Shown one piece after another: positions 1-12,767 of a stretch of 64,000 nt of DNA. A program made the position numbers and the translations under genes. The DNA comes from Liolophura sinensis. Taxonomy: Eukaryota > Mollusca > Polyplacophora > Chitonida > Chitonidae. The notes under the pieces are model-generated. The model saw only the letters and a program-made list of their open reading frames with translations, was not told where the DNA came from and searched no databases. The stretch is from the NCBI RefSeq assembly GCF_032854445.1, contig NC_088302.1:50932046-50996045 (forward strand), read 5' to 3'. Every line of letters starts with the position of its first letter. Within the stretch, counting starts at the first letter, position 1.

Positions 1-447
1 GTGTAAGTGATCATGGTTGAAGGCCGTTAGATTTCGTATGTGTAAGTGATCATGGTTGAAGGCCGTTAGATTTCGTGTATCTGAGTAAGTGATCATGGTT
101 GAAGGCCGTTAGATTTCGTGTTCTGTGTAAGAGATCATGGTTGAAGGCAGTTAAATTTCGTGTATCTGTGTAAGTGATCATGGTTGAAGGCCGTTAGATT
201 TCGTGTATCTGTGTAAGTGATCATGGTTGAAGGCCGTTAGATTTCGTGTGTCTGTGTAAGTGATCATGGTTGAAGGCCGTTAGATTTCGTGTATCTGTGT
301 AAGTGATCATGGTTGAAAGCCGTTAGATTTCGCGTGTCTGTGTAAGTGATCATGGTTGAAAGCCGTTAGATTTCGTGTGTCTGTGTAAGTGATCATGGTT
401 GAAAGCCGTTAGATTTCGTGTGTCTGTGTAAGAGATCATGGTTGAAG
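1..447. repeat. 43-bp tandem repeat array, cut by the left window edge
   Basis: Eleven copies of a unit centred on GTAAGTGATCATGGTTGAAG follow each other. The GATCATGG core recurs every 43 bp after a first interval of 39 bp. Copies differ by a few substitutions (GGCCGTTAG versus AGCCGTTAG). The array ends near 447, where the sequence becomes unique. No open frame or promoter-like element is evident. It is a minisatellite whose true length is unknown because it starts outside the window. Confidence 0.95.
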
Positions 448-1944
448 TCTATTGGAGATCACTTGCCTTCCACCGATATAATACCAATATCTGCGGCTGA
501 CGGTTGCTCACTCTTGGTTCGCTGGTCTCCTCGACCTTAAAAATGACTGCCATCGTATATAAGACAAAAATAACCTGTCGAAAGACGTTAAACCACAATC
601 ATAAATGAGGAAACAAATGAAATAGAAACCATCTTCTTCACAAACCAGTTCTTTGACTAATAAGGCATGTCTGGTGCCTTTTTCACGCGAGTAAAGATCA
701 ACCAAATGAGAGATACGGTCTACATGCATAGTATCATGGTCACATCTGATATTTGAGAAATGCAGTAACAATAAGGATACATACATGTACTTAAATCTGT
801 TTAATTCAATGGTATTGTATTTCGTATATGGTGTATAGTAGGCCTACGTACGAACTCCAACGAATAGAGAAGATTTCCAAAGGTATGTTGGACGCTGGTT
901 TGTATTAAAATCACGAATAGATAATGTGAACATATCTGTATAAACATGCATGATGTATCTATATTGATATCAGCGAATATAATGATGAGATATGATATAC
1001 CTATGTATATATGCCTATATACAGAAATGAAGTAGTGGTAAATGGCATGAAATAAGCCTAGCTGATTATTGCACGAACATGCGCAATAGATAATAGACCT
1101 ACTCATATATAGTTTGCATAGAAATACAACGGCTTCAGCCGTCCTACCAATAACTATATAATTTGTGTTGTGTGAGCATATAGTCGATATATGCATGCAT
1201 GCCTCTGCATTGTGCGGCAATGATCTATTCTATGCGTTCGTATTTCACAAGCTATAAATAGCCTAATTGATGTCACTTATTTAAAAAGTGTGTGTGTGTG
1301 TGTGTGTATGTGTAGTCATCATGAGCTGGGAGTACACAGTATAACCTAGTATCACAACAACGCATTGAATATACAGTATACAAATAATGTACACCAGGAA
1401 ACCGGCGTAGTATAAGCTCGAATCTTCGGATACATTATTTGTTTAAACGCTCAACCTTTGCATGTATTGGTAAGTAAATGGTGATGTCTAATTAATTAAT
1501 GTTTGAATTAATTTACTTAATTAGTTGTAGTGAAAGTTGCAAGCTAGATTTAGTTTTTGCTGTATCTGAGGGTTGAAACGCCCTGGGGATATTTCATAAA
1601 AATTGTTTTCCATGGGAATGTGAAGGATTTTTTCTCTTGCGTGTTTCCTGAACGTAAGAATGCACGTATGTATGAACAGCTGACATCGAGGGTATCCAAA
1701 GTACAGCTGACTAATTATAACCTATCTGTATCTGGCAAACTTCCGGACGTGAAGAGGGCCAGCCCAGACTGAAACTAAGTTATATCGCCTGAAGAAAAGA
1801 AAGAGTCAAATTATCTGCAATCTATGTAGTGAACTATCACTTACAACTCTCCTGAACCTGAATGTGAATTCAACAAAAGCCGGTACACGTAAAAAGAGGC
1901 ATTCCGAATACAAATCTCACAGCACGCATGAATCGCTTGCACGG
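448..1944. other. Non-coding stretch between two minisatellites
   Basis: AT-rich sequence with a (TG)n run at about 1289-1307 and an AATTAATTAA-rich quasi-palindrome at about 1490-1525. Open frames here are short, have no recognisable domain and lack splice signals that would join them. No gene is supported. Confidence 0.6.
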
Positions 1945-2330
1945 ATTGTCTCAGGGCTTTATAGTTTGGCAGGGCATTACTTGTAGGGCTTACCGCATGC
2001 TGGGGCACTATAGTGGTTGGCAGGACATTATTTGTACCAAATGCTGGAGCAATACAGTGGTTGACAAGGCATTGCTTTTACCACTTGCCGGAAGACTGTA
2101 GTGTCTGGCAGGATATTACTTGTATCAATTGCCAGAGACATTACTTGTACCGATTGCCGGAGGGCTGTAGTGGTTGGCAGGACATTACTTGTACCGATTG
2201 CCGGAGGGCTGTAGTGGTTGGCAGGACATTACTTGTACCTATTGCTGGAGCACTACAGTGGTTGCAGTGCATTGTTTGTGCTGATTGCTGCATGACTACA
2301 GTGGTTGGCAGGGTATTACTTGCACCACGT
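1945..2330. repeat. 44-bp degenerate tandem repeat
   Basis: Eight or nine diverged copies of a unit containing TTGGCAGGACATTACTTGTA and CCGATTGCCGGAGG. The two best-kept neighbours start at 2174 and 2218, exactly 44 bp apart. Because 44 is not a multiple of 3, the translated frame changes with each unit. The 119-codon open frame at 2013-2372 is therefore a by-product of the repeat, not a gene. Confidence 0.9.
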
Positions 2331-2821
2331 AAATTGCATCAGATGTTTTGTCGTATACTGAGTAATCTGTAATTTGAATCCCAGCTGGAAACAGCTTATC
2401 CAGTGAAAAGGGCACTGTATTTTGGTTATATTATCGTTGATTTCTCTCCTCTCCTACTCCAGTAGGCTAAAATATTTTTATGAATCTGAGGCCTAGAAAT
2501 GGAAAGACCTCGACATATATAGGTTTAGAGGCTTCCAATAGGTCTAACAGCACAAAATCTGCGTAAAAATCTTCCCAATATGGTCATCAAGTACACACTT
2601 GTAAAGTGCTGTCACGATCTGACTTGGATACGCAATGGTCACAAATGTCTGGGAGCGCTTAGATGGGTAACGTAAATAAATGAGCACCTAGATAACGGCA
2701 CCACATATGCTCTTTCCTTTGAAAAAAATGTACATAAGAAACACTTAAAAGTTAAAACATGGTGCAAACTATGTGTGCAATTTCTTTTAATGTATGTATT
2801 TATCTGAGCACAAATGTATTA
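2331..2821. other. Non-coding stretch, no feature seen
   Basis: AT-rich sequence between the 44-bp array and the putative LTR. Nothing coding or repetitive is recognised. Confidence 0.5.
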
Positions 2822-2962
2822 TGTTATCATCGACTTGATCCAGTAACAACGAGCATTCGTTCAGGACCGTTGACTGTTTATTTCGCTGGCCCCGTCACGT
2901 GATGTCTTTAAAGTATGACCTACATGTAAAGAAATGTAGCGTGCACGTGGATTACGTTACAT
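2822..2962 (-). mobile_element. Candidate 3' LTR of the Ty3/Gypsy remnant
   Basis: Read on the minus strand, a 141-bp segment begins TGTAAC and ends TAACA, giving TG...CA termini with a short imperfect terminal inversion. It is directly preceded by a purine run (AAAAGGGGAGA, complement of about 2963-2975) that looks like a polypurine tract for plus-strand priming. A minus-strand AATAAA lies inside it. A second LTR was not found upstream of gag, so the boundaries are inferred from these signals only. Confidence 0.5.
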
Positions 2963-2975
2963 CTCCCCTTTTATA

Positions 2976-3310
2976 AGTAAGAATATTTCTTTGAAACAGC
3001 ATAAATTTTAAATGCACCAAAACTGAACCTAAATCTTATGTCCGTATATCTGGTATGAAGCATTATTATATTATAATTGCCTTTCACATAGATTGTTCCA
3101 TTCTTTGAAATAATTTGAAACACTATCAAATTTAAACTTACCAAACTGAACTTAAAAGAGTGTCCGTTTATCTGAAATGAAACATTATTAAATTATGAAA
3201 TGTGTTTCACATAGAACGTCAATGGCTTCCTAAGTCAATCAAACATTTTAGTAAAAGAATTTAATCTGAATAAAGCACAATAAAAGTCTTGAATTGTCTC
3301 TGCTGAAAAC
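2976..3310 (-). repeat. Diverged direct duplication in the retroelement 3' UTR
   Basis: Two related copies lie in tandem, at about 2991-3097 and 3114-3213. Both start TTTGAAACA and share the blocks ACTGAAC, TGTCCGT and TTTCACATAGA. They sit between the end of pol (about 3310) and the polypurine tract, so they form part of the 3' untranslated region of the Gypsy remnant. Confidence 0.55.
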
Positions 3311-6300
3311 GCAGTCCTAGATTTTCTCGAACTTTAAGTTCGTCGTGGACGTGACAGGGCTTGACAGGGTTGGTTTAGCCTGGATCGGTGGTTCCGATTG
3401 TCTCCCTGATGACAGCGGTACTGCTGATTCTTGTGGGGCAGAGTGGGAAGGAAGTGGAATCAAGTGATGACTGTTACCACAGTGCCTCATGTCTCGATGA
3501 TATAAGAACTAGGGTTATCTCCCTTTTGAAATACTGTTCCTGTTCTGACCAAATCCCTCACCTGAACCGTTGTCCCAGGTGGAACAGGTGCAAGCGAGCG
3601 AGCACCGTGGTGTTTGTAGAAGTATGCCTTTTGCTCCATTGTCTTCTGTTTCTCCCACGTCGCTTGTTTTTCCAAACTGGGCCAAGATGGAGTCAGTTTG
3701 GTGTGAATGACTGGTACTGTACTGCAGTTTTCGTCCCATGACGAGCTGAGCTAGAAAGCATCCGCACATCAGTGGGGTCGACCTGTAGGCTAGCAAAATT
3801 TTTTCTGTGTCAGATTCCCTCTTCAGAATGTTTCTGATGGTCTGAACCGCACGCTCAGCTTCTCTGTTTGACTGGGGAAATCTTGGACCTGAGGTATTAT
3901 GTCGAAGTCCCCATTCTTTGTAAAACTGGACGAATTCCGCACTATCATATTGAGGACCGTTGCCCGAACGAAGTTTTTCTGGTATACCTTGGCGTGAGAA
4001 GATACCTTTCAGAGCTTTGATAACTTCTGTAGCTATCGTGGTGTTTGTCATCGCTGCCACCTCAACGTAGCGAGAGAAATAGTCCACCACAATCAAGGAG
4101 TCTTTGTTGCGTAAGTGAAACAAAAATGTGGGGACCATTTGTCAAGGTCGCTCAGGGGTTGGAGTGGGCATCAATGGTTCTGCCCGGGGGCTTCTGTGTA
4201 CTGCGCATGTTTTGCAGTTTTCAACAAGATCATGAATTTCCTGACTGAGTCTGGGCCACCACACGGATTGTTATGCTCTGTAGTCGGCATTTCACGATTA
4301 TCAGGTGTCCTTCGTGGAGTATGTCCAATCTCATACTAGATACTATAAATAATCCGGTTTCTTTAACTGAGATTCCTTGGACGAGTGATATTTCACCTCT
4401 AGTCGCTCAGTATGGCTTCAGAGAGTCTCTGATTTGGTGTTCTTTCCGTCCATCCTTCTAGAATGTAGACCAAATTAATTTGTTTACAGACCATCTTCTT
4501 CCTAAGCTTCCCGGATGATCTGAAGTTCTGTGTCTGATATCGGTATAGCCTCAATTATGTTCTCTACGTAGGCTTCCATTTCCACGTTGCTGATTGTGGA
4601 AGGTTGGTCTGGATTTCGGATTTAGAGACGCTAGAGTATGTCTGAAACGTACATTTCCTTAACGAGTACGTGGTTGATTGACTTGAAATCAAACCATATC
4701 TACCTCATTCTGTAACGTTGTATCCTTGAAGGAAGTTTATCTAGAGTGTAGTTTGTCAGAAGTAGCACGAGTAGCTTGTGGTCCGTTTCAGCTGTGATTG
4801 ATTCCCCGATTATTAAGTCACTGGTCCTTTCACAGGCCCATGTCAATTCTCCTTCTCGATATGTGCGTTCTCATGTCTGAGTGAGCGTGACATAAAACAC
4901 ACCGGACGCCATGGGTCGTCGTTATGTCTTTGTGACGGTACGCCACCGTAAGATGAAGCATTTGCTGAGATTTTTGTTTCTTGGTTTGTGTCATACAAAG
5001 CGAACACTGGGGCTTTCGTCATTTCAGTCTTGATTTGTTCAAAGGCACGTTGCTTTTTTCCCCCACCCCCAGTCTGTGCTGGATTGAAGTAACTCTCTGA
5101 TCGGTTTGGTTTTGTCTGCGAGGTGATCAGTGAACTTCCCTAGGTGGCCGACCATGCCCAGAAACATCCGAACTTCTTAAATATTCTTTGGGGGAGGCAT
5201 CTGTTGAATGCTTCTGATCTTTGCAGGATCTGGCATTATTCCGTTCCCGCTGATCTCGTGCCCTAGGCACTTCTGTGACACTGAACTGGCATTTGTCCTT
5301 GCTGATAGTTGTATGAGCCTTCTCAAGACGATTCAGGACTGCTTCCAGCCTCTGGTCTTGTTGTCCCTCGAGTTTCCGTAAACTGACATCACTGTTACAT
5401 CCGGTCTAACCCCTTCTTTGTGGATTCGCATAATAGCAGTGGAACTCGTCTCGGTGTGGAAATTGCGAATGGTTTGGCATCCTCTTTTAGCTTTATTTTG
5501 CATGTAGAGTCCATTTGTCCCAATCCTATGAACCGTTTGGGGGGAATTTTCATTACTGTGGATTTGTAGCTTGCTGCCTTTCACACACAGAGATTGTCAA
5601 CACTTCGGCTAACAATGTTGAGCCTCTCGATAGCCTATCTGCCTAGTAATGGTTGTTCTAAACCTTCTGTAACATAAATCTTCTCTACTGCTGATTTGTC
5701 TCTCACAGATAATGGCGATGTAAATGTTCCTTTACAATTCATTTCATATCTACTGGGGTTGTACAATCTTCTAGTTGCTGGCTACAGTGACTTTGGCGGC
5801 CCCAATTTCGTGTACAGACTGACGGGAATGACAGTAACATCTACACCCGTATCAAGTTTAATGTAATCACATATTTGTTCACATTGACGTCGGCCGTCCA
5901 TGGATTGCTGTTGGTATTCCCAATGCTGTCAATCGCCGAAATATCACCAAGAAAGAAATTCTCATCATCACTACAGCTGCTAACTGCATTCACTTGATGA
6001 AGTGCACTTCGTGAACTTGCTTTTCGATTGAAACATGCCTTACCGTAGTGACCTCATTTCATACAAATGTTGCAAGTTGCGTCACGAGCTGGGCAGTTCG
6101 CCTTTGAGTGAGGATAACCTAGACACCGGCTACAATTTCGGTACCATGTAGGTTTGCTATCTTGAGACTGTGTGTGTGAACCATTTTTACTTGCTTTCTG
6201 TTTTCGTTTTTGGTACTGATGTTTTCCTTTATTTTGTCCCCTGTATACTCTGTCTACCGAAGAGCTAGATTGAAAAATGTGCTGCTGTTTCTTGGCAGTT

Positions 6301-6660
6301 TCTCTTTGCCTCAGATGGGTTATTGCATCCAGCTGTAATTTCTCAGACAAGGATTTATTCTTGATACCAATCACAATTTGGTCTCGACTAAACTGTTCTT
6401 TTAGAGCATCATATCATATTCACAGTATTCCACCAAAATGAATACCTCCGTGATTTAAGAATCTACAGGTTCTTCTGATTTCTGATGTCTCAGACTGAAT
6501 TCAGTTCTTCCAAAAAGATCACATTCTTCTTTATCACGAAATGACCCTCAAATTTCTGTATTAATGTCTCATAATCAGACATTTCTTCATCTGTCAAATT
6601 TAGCGAACCAAGCACATCTTTCGATGCTTCTCCCATAAAATAAATCAAATTATTTACCTG
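3310..6660 (-). pseudogene. Ty3/Gypsy (K02A2.6-like) gag-pol remnant
   Basis: Read right to left, the order is that of a Ty3/Gypsy element. Gag pieces lie at about 6660-6376, followed by a CCHC zinc knuckle (CSRC...H...C) at about 6060-6140. A protease with an altered active site (DTGVDV, where DTGADV is usual) lies at about 5800-5880. The end of reverse transcriptase (MPDPAK..., FLGMVGHLGKFTDHLADKTK) lies at about 5050-5270, with RNase H debris near 4780-5000. An integrase zinc-binding region (HEGH..., CKTCAVHR) lies near 4170-4320 and the integrase core at about 3750-4138. The core keeps the first Asp and the Glu, but the second catalytic site reads SGNGPQY, a Gly replacing Asp. Stops and frameshifts break every domain, one of them near 3710. 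Gag is truncated near 6660 and no 5' LTR follows, so the copy is dead. The clade is inferred from Gag and Pol similarity. Confidence 0.9.
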
Positions 6661-8686
6661 GGCCTCGCCTGATCAGCGATCGATTTACCTTTATTTGTTT
6701 ATCTTTTTTTTTCTTGAACAAAAATGGAAATGATGCATATAAATCAATATCGTGGATTTACTGTTAACAATGAATATATCTGCCATTTCGTAAAGGTACG
6801 TCAAAATGCTCACTATTGCATATGCAGGAAAATACATCAGTTTACTTGCTATGTATGAAACATCTATAACCACAGTTAACAAACGATCTATTTCTGTACC
6901 GGTATATATATTTTTTAATCTATTTCATTCTAAGATTCATTTTTAATTGATAAGGGTCTATACACGACGACTGTTTAAGCGGCAAACTTTTTGATGTAAT
7001 ATTGTAGACAAGCTGACGAGAGTAAGATTCGAACATGCCGCCACTCCATACATGATAATTGGTAAAGGCAACCCCATTCTGTGCGCATGTAATAAAAAAA
7101 AAGCTGTGGGCGGTTTCTTTTATGTCAATATCAGGCAGAAGATCTGACAAGTACTTACGTACCTATTATTACTACGTACCTAATATTTCTACTCCCATGC
7201 CTCAAAAATATAACTTGGAATTTGCTAATTATATATATAGGATGGAAGATTAGTTTGTTGTAGGCATTAGGGTAGCACAGCTGTCGAATGAAACGCTTGT
7301 CTGTTATGGACACGTCTGTGTTTGCCGAGTCCAATTTGTATGCCCTGCGAGGAGTTAGTGTGTAAACTCCTCATCAGATTAACTCCCTTGGATCGTTATT
7401 TGGTCGAAAGGTCATTAATCAGCTGACGAGTAAAAGTAGGTCAACTTGTTTTGTACGGGAGAGCTGCACGAGTGGAATTAGGTCAATGCGCTGCCTTTCA
7501 GCTGACGGCTGGGGGGAAACCGCAAGACGTGGACATTAGATGTTCTCTTCAGAGAAGAGTCCAGAATTCTGCTTTAACGTAACGACTGCAAGCAGGTTAG
7601 TATGCTGTTTAACGTTGTTCATGGATGAATGTCAGCATCGAGGTTATGTTAGGTTGTACTGCTCGGACCGTGCCCAGCGTAGTGTCCGACCGACCGAACG
7701 ACTGGGGCCCGGGCACGCATGTTGAAGCTGTGGTGTCCATCGTGACGCGGTCCGTATCATAGAAGCCTAGTTATATTTTGGTACTGTACTCTGGTACTGT
7801 ACTCTCTTTCTCATAAAAAATGAAAATTTTTTTGCCCTTGGAAGGATGCCCTTGTGTGTGGAGTAGTTGTGAGCGTGATTTTGTAGTGATCTGTACTAAG
7901 TGTCTGATATCGGATCATCACGTTAATATTGTTGGTAACATATATACTCTCTACCGTCTTTATTAACTTATGGAGCAAACGCTCTTTACAGTATATAAAT
8001 ATATACGCAGTTACGCTTAATGGGCACAGAGTTAACAAAGCTTGTACGCATCCAGATCAGTTGGTAAGTGACCCTTTGCCAGTACGTTAACACGTCGCCG
8101 TTACGGTCGCCCAGCTGATCGGGCCGGTAAGCCTACATAGGAACTACAGCCCTTAGCCAGTGCTTATCTTACCAGTCGGTAGAAATCTAAACCATATTGG
8201 AGGCACTTGTGAGTTCTTCGACTCTATGGAGCTGTGCCAACCCATAGCCACCTATAGGCCTTCAGCCAGGAATATATATCAGCGAATAGTGAATGTAAGA
8301 GTCCTACACTTTAGGCCCTCTATACGTATAGTTCAAGTATAAACTTAATTTCTTTCGTTATATTGATAAGTTTGAGATTCTTGCGTTTTATATGGGTAGT
8401 GAACCGGTAGAAAAATTCTCCTCGGCGATTGCGTTAGTTTTTACTAAAGCTGTTGGTGCCGGTTTTGGCTGAGATTCCTATACTGATGCAAAGCTGTAGG
8501 CCTAAATTTATATATATATATATAGGCCAATATATATAATGGTGTATATACTACATATACTGTGTCACATGGACTGAAAGAAAAATAATGTCGTGTAACT
8601 TATTTCTACTTCAGTGTAGAAATATGGCAAGTTTATTAAATATTTGTTCAATAATCTAGACCACACCAGCTGGTACGGTATGCATT
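6661..8686. other. Non-coding stretch
   Basis: AT-rich DNA with a short TATATA tract at about 8509-8540. Open frames of 60-76 codons on both strands show no family resemblance. A tRNA-like B box on the minus strand near 7030 suggests old SINE debris. No gene is supported. Confidence 0.5.
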
Positions 8687-8698
8687 TCATATATATAC

Positions 8699-8776
<78 letters not shown>
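8687..8776. repeat. (AT)n microsatellite
   Basis: About 90 bp of nearly pure AT dinucleotide, with two AC interruptions at the left end. It is self-complementary and can form a hairpin or cruciform. Confidence 0.97.
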
Positions 8777-8781
<5 letters not shown>

Positions 8782-9030
8782 CGATAAGTGAGGATTCACG
8801 GAATGCGATCATGGAGCTGTACGGCCTACCTCCTTAATATAGCTCCACAGTGCGATGAACTAAGTACAGCGGCCAAGTTAGCTTAACATTAGCTTATAGA
8901 AGTTAATGTACAGCTATAATATAAAATAACGATAAAATAATTCTAAATACCCCCTCCCCCACCCCCCACCACCTCACACTTCTACAATATCATGTCAAAA
9001 TCAAAATATACTTTGCTATATAGAACTCAT
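8777..9030. other. Short non-coding spacer
   Basis: Includes a C-rich run near 8950-8970. No coding signal is seen. Confidence 0.5.
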
Positions 9031-9105
9031 AATGTTGGCCGCCGTCGTATAAGTGAAATATTCTTGAGTATGGCGTAAAACACCAATCAGATAAATAAAA
9101 TAAAT
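9031..9105 (+). mobile_element. 3' fragment of tRNA-derived SINE (family A)
   Basis: It carries GGCCGCCGTCGTATAAGTGA, then TTCTTGAGTATGGCGTAAAA, and ends in AATAAATAAAATAAAT. This is the 3' tail shared by all family A copies in the window (see the full-length copy at 58834-59095). The tRNA-like head is missing, as expected from 5' truncation. Confidence 0.85.
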
Positions 9106-11431
9106 ATAGAACTATATAATAATAGTATTTCATGCACACTGCTGCATTACATAAAAAGGTACATTTCAGTCTATATAGAACAAATATTGAATTTGTTTTA
9201 ATTTGAAACGTCAAGATTTTTGCAGCTTGGATATTTGTTGTATTGTATGTATGTGTACATGCAACTGACAGTCAACTGACAGCTCTGCTATATGTAATGT
9301 TGTCAAGATCGAAAACTATATATATGTCCACTTGACATATGCATTTAATTTGTCAAATATTAATCTACAGATTTTTTATGCATGATAAGAGACGTGTGTA
9401 TACAAATACGTATTGCTTGTTCATACTTGCCAGTCATATTGGTAATATCCGCATACTGTTTTTCGTATGTTGTGTGATGCTCAGCAATTATTATTTTTGT
9501 TGGATTTTAACGTCACGGTTAACATCGATCTTGGTAATATTTCCGTCTTACTATGTCGGCTTGTAATTCTGTCTGGATGTAGGGGTTGGGGTGGAGTGCG
9601 ATGGGATGTTGGATGTTGGGGGTGAAGGGTAAAGTGAACACATATACTGGTTCGGAAAAATCAAATAGTTGGTATGAGGACTTCTTTTCAAGTCTATTTT
9701 AACTTTCGCGGCTTCTAATCATGCGAGACTTGCATAAAGACCGTCACTAGTTAAGCGCTATTCCACGCAGTTACCTGCTGCATGGCTCGCTTATAAATCG
9801 CCAAGTTTATGGTGTTTAGATCTATATACCTATATAGGAATGGTCATTGTGCATCTGAATCAGATGAGCTAGTTGAATACCATAGACCCCTACCAGACAT
9901 GCTCATATCAGGCAAACAGCTGATATCAGGTATATGTATGTAGGCCAACGATCAGTTGAAGGTAGACACGTCTGCGGTTAACCAGAAAGATTTACGTTTG
10001 ACCTTTGACACCGCCGGCCGTGCCTGCGTGACAAGGGGGTTCCCCGCATTGTACAACGTACATGGTGACTGTGGCCTGTGCCAATACACGTCAACTCAAT
10101 AGTCAGTTAGCATGTATCTTAGACATCGCTGATTACATTTGGCACATGCAGGTTTATGAGATGTCAGAGTATGTATTGACGTTGTTGTGACATTGTCGAT
10201 GTTTAGCACCTGCCTTACATATATCAAACACTTCATCTCTCGACGCTGAGAGAATCTATATAATGTCAGAAAACACAAACGCTGCATGACAAGCCTAAAT
10301 ATAACCCAAACATACAAATATATGTCCAGCTCCAACTGCGCATGAACAATTGCAAAACAAATTCTGTTTGCTGTTGGATTATGCTTTGAGACGCTATAAC
10401 AGTTTTTTTATCGATTGAGTTTCAATGTAAATTTGACACCTGCGTGTTGATTGCGCGAGTGATATACATGCATACTCTCCGAGTGTACCTGAATTCAAAA
10501 TCTCCATCTCCTCCATTTTAATTTTGTCTGCATGATTATCGAATCCTTAAGTAATCGTATGGCTGTAAACATGTGGTACAAATCTGGTTCAAACTTATTG
10601 TAACTTCAAGTTTCAAGAAACTTCTAAATTTGAATTTCTCGTAACTCATTTCTTAAATGATATACTTTATATATGTATAACATAATTAAAAGTGAGCAAA
10701 GTTAGGATAAACTTGTTTACAAAGGCGTTTTGAAAATATCCCTTGCGTGTAAAAAAAGGATCATCTGTATAGATAATCCGTGTTAAGCGACACACAATCA
10801 TGATATGTGTGAACTACATTTTCACAATTAAAATTTCTGAAATTTCACCTTGAAAAGTGCATTTTTTTGCAAAAAATAAATGTCATAAAGTCTTACTATT
10901 GGTGCTGAAACTTACATCACACCTTCCACACAAAGCTCAAAATACATTTCTGAAGTCAACATAGAACTTTGAGAATCGGTCAGATCGTACACAAAATGAC
11001 ACCATCATGACAGTATTGTTATCTTTCTCCTGGTGACGTCACGCCAAGTCTCGACCAATGACAATTAAGAAAATACAAAAAGGCAAGAAAAAATTAAGAA
11101 GAAAGATAACAAGAAACTAAAAGGAACAGAAAAAACACACCAATATCCTACCAAGCTGTGGATTTGGCTTACGTATTCAGTTTAGTGGGCTATCAGGAGG
11201 AGTCTTGTCGCTGAACTTCATGCTATATCCGGGATCACTACGTGTGAAAATAGTGTACGAATATTGAAATTGCAAACAAAGGTTGACGTCTACAAATATT
11301 GCCATTTTAAACAACTACCAAGAAAAGTGACATTCATGAAATAAAATGAAACTTTGTTATGAACTGTAAGTCTAGTGATCCGAATTTTCTAAAAAAAAAA
11401 AAAAGCCCCTCAATGTAGGAATATTTGGTAC
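9106..11431. other. Non-coding stretch
   Basis: Low-complexity AT-rich DNA with scattered short open frames. No repeat, domain or convincing exon was recognised. Confidence 0.5.
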
Positions 11432-11490
11432 TTATTTATTTGATTGGTGTTTACGCCGTGCTCAGTAATATTTCATTTATTCGACGGAGG
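11432..11490 (-). mobile_element. Fragment of SINE family A
   Basis: TTATTTATTTGATTGGTGTT followed by ACGCCGTGCTCAGTAATATT is the reverse complement of the family A tail. Only about 60 bp remain. Confidence 0.75.
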
Positions 11491-12616
11491 ATTATTTGAT
11501 AGTACAAGGTGATGACGGTGTGAAAGTCGACATTCCCACCATTGATAAACGTGTTAGTACCGTAGTACTGCGTGGAGTTTAACCGCTTGGAGTACTATAA
11601 TAGTAAAATACTCCCCGCCCATTCTCCAGCATGCCACTTGTTTTCGAATAAATATGACCTCATCCCGAGGCAATGAGTTCTTGGTGTCAAAATTAAGCTT
11701 ATGGAGTTTAACATTATAAACTAGAAAAAGTATTCTAACTGCATTTTCCTTGTAAATAATATGGACGTTCAACATGTCACTGTGTAGAGCTTGGCTTGTT
11801 ACGTGTTACTGCCTTAAGGCAATTTTGGTAGTGAGGATGACTGATTTTACAGACAGATGAATGCAGGCCACTTTCTAAAAGAAATAGACTGTAGTTCAAA
11901 CTGGAGTGGCATCCACAGTGTTTATGTCAGTCAGAATACAGCATGGTGTAAAGGACAAGAGTGGGTAAATCATACAGTGATGTGGTTGTGCTAACAATAT
12001 TAATAGCAGACTGATCTCCGGTGTGCGGAAATGTATCCGGGAGTACCTGTGGACTTCCAGTTCGGTCGAACAGTATGCTGTCTATATATTGATCAAGTTG
12101 TGAGTATTGTATTACTTAGGTGACAGCGAAGAGCTGAGATAGATCCCAACCCTCTGGCCTACCTGTGTCTTAAGTATGCGTGTACCAAAGTGAATATCTC
12201 AAAATATAGTGGCATGTAACTAGACCAAGTACGGTGGCGTGTACCGACAGTATTATCAAAATGAGTTGAAAATGCAGTCTATGGAACATTTTGTGGGACC
12301 TGTTAATGTTTTTATATATCCACGTGTTAAGCTATTAAGGAAATGTTGGACTAGGGCAAGAACTGCCAAACATGTTTACGTTCCTGACAATTGTGTTGTC
12401 GCGCGCTTTTCCCCAGCACTGCTGATAACATGTCAAATTTTTTGACTGGAAAACAAAAGCAATCCGATAGAAATGGTATCTGAAACGTTGGCAAAAGGCC
12501 AGGAAAGTTGCTAGCGTGGCCTTGTTTTACAATTAAATATTCGATTTCATTACTTTCAATATAATTTGGTCAACTGGTCACAAAACAAAAGAAAAACACA
12601 AAATATAAAATTTTGC
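11491..12616. other. Non-coding stretch
   Basis: No repeat or gene is recognised. The short open frames have no coding signature. Confidence 0.5.
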
Positions 12617-12767
12617 GTGAGAAGGTCTGCAGCAACCTGCGGATTGTCGTGGGTTTTCCCCAAGGCTATGCCCGGTTTTCTCCCACCGTAATGCTGGTCC
12701 CTGTCGTATAAGTGAAATGTTCGTGAGTACGGCGTAAAACACCAATCAGATAAATAAATAAATAAAA
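12617..12767 (+). mobile_element. 5'-truncated SINE family A copy
   Basis: It contains the central part (GCAGCAACCTGCGGATTGTC, then a GTTTTCTCCCACC block) and the complete tail CGTATAAGTGAAAT...GGCGTAAAACACCAATC, ending in (AAAT)n. The tRNA-like head is absent. Confidence 0.85.

Noticed and set aside
2013-2372. Cysteine-containing 119-codon open frame
   Set aside because: It is the translation of a 44-bp tandem repeat whose frame shifts with each unit. It has no start context or homology.
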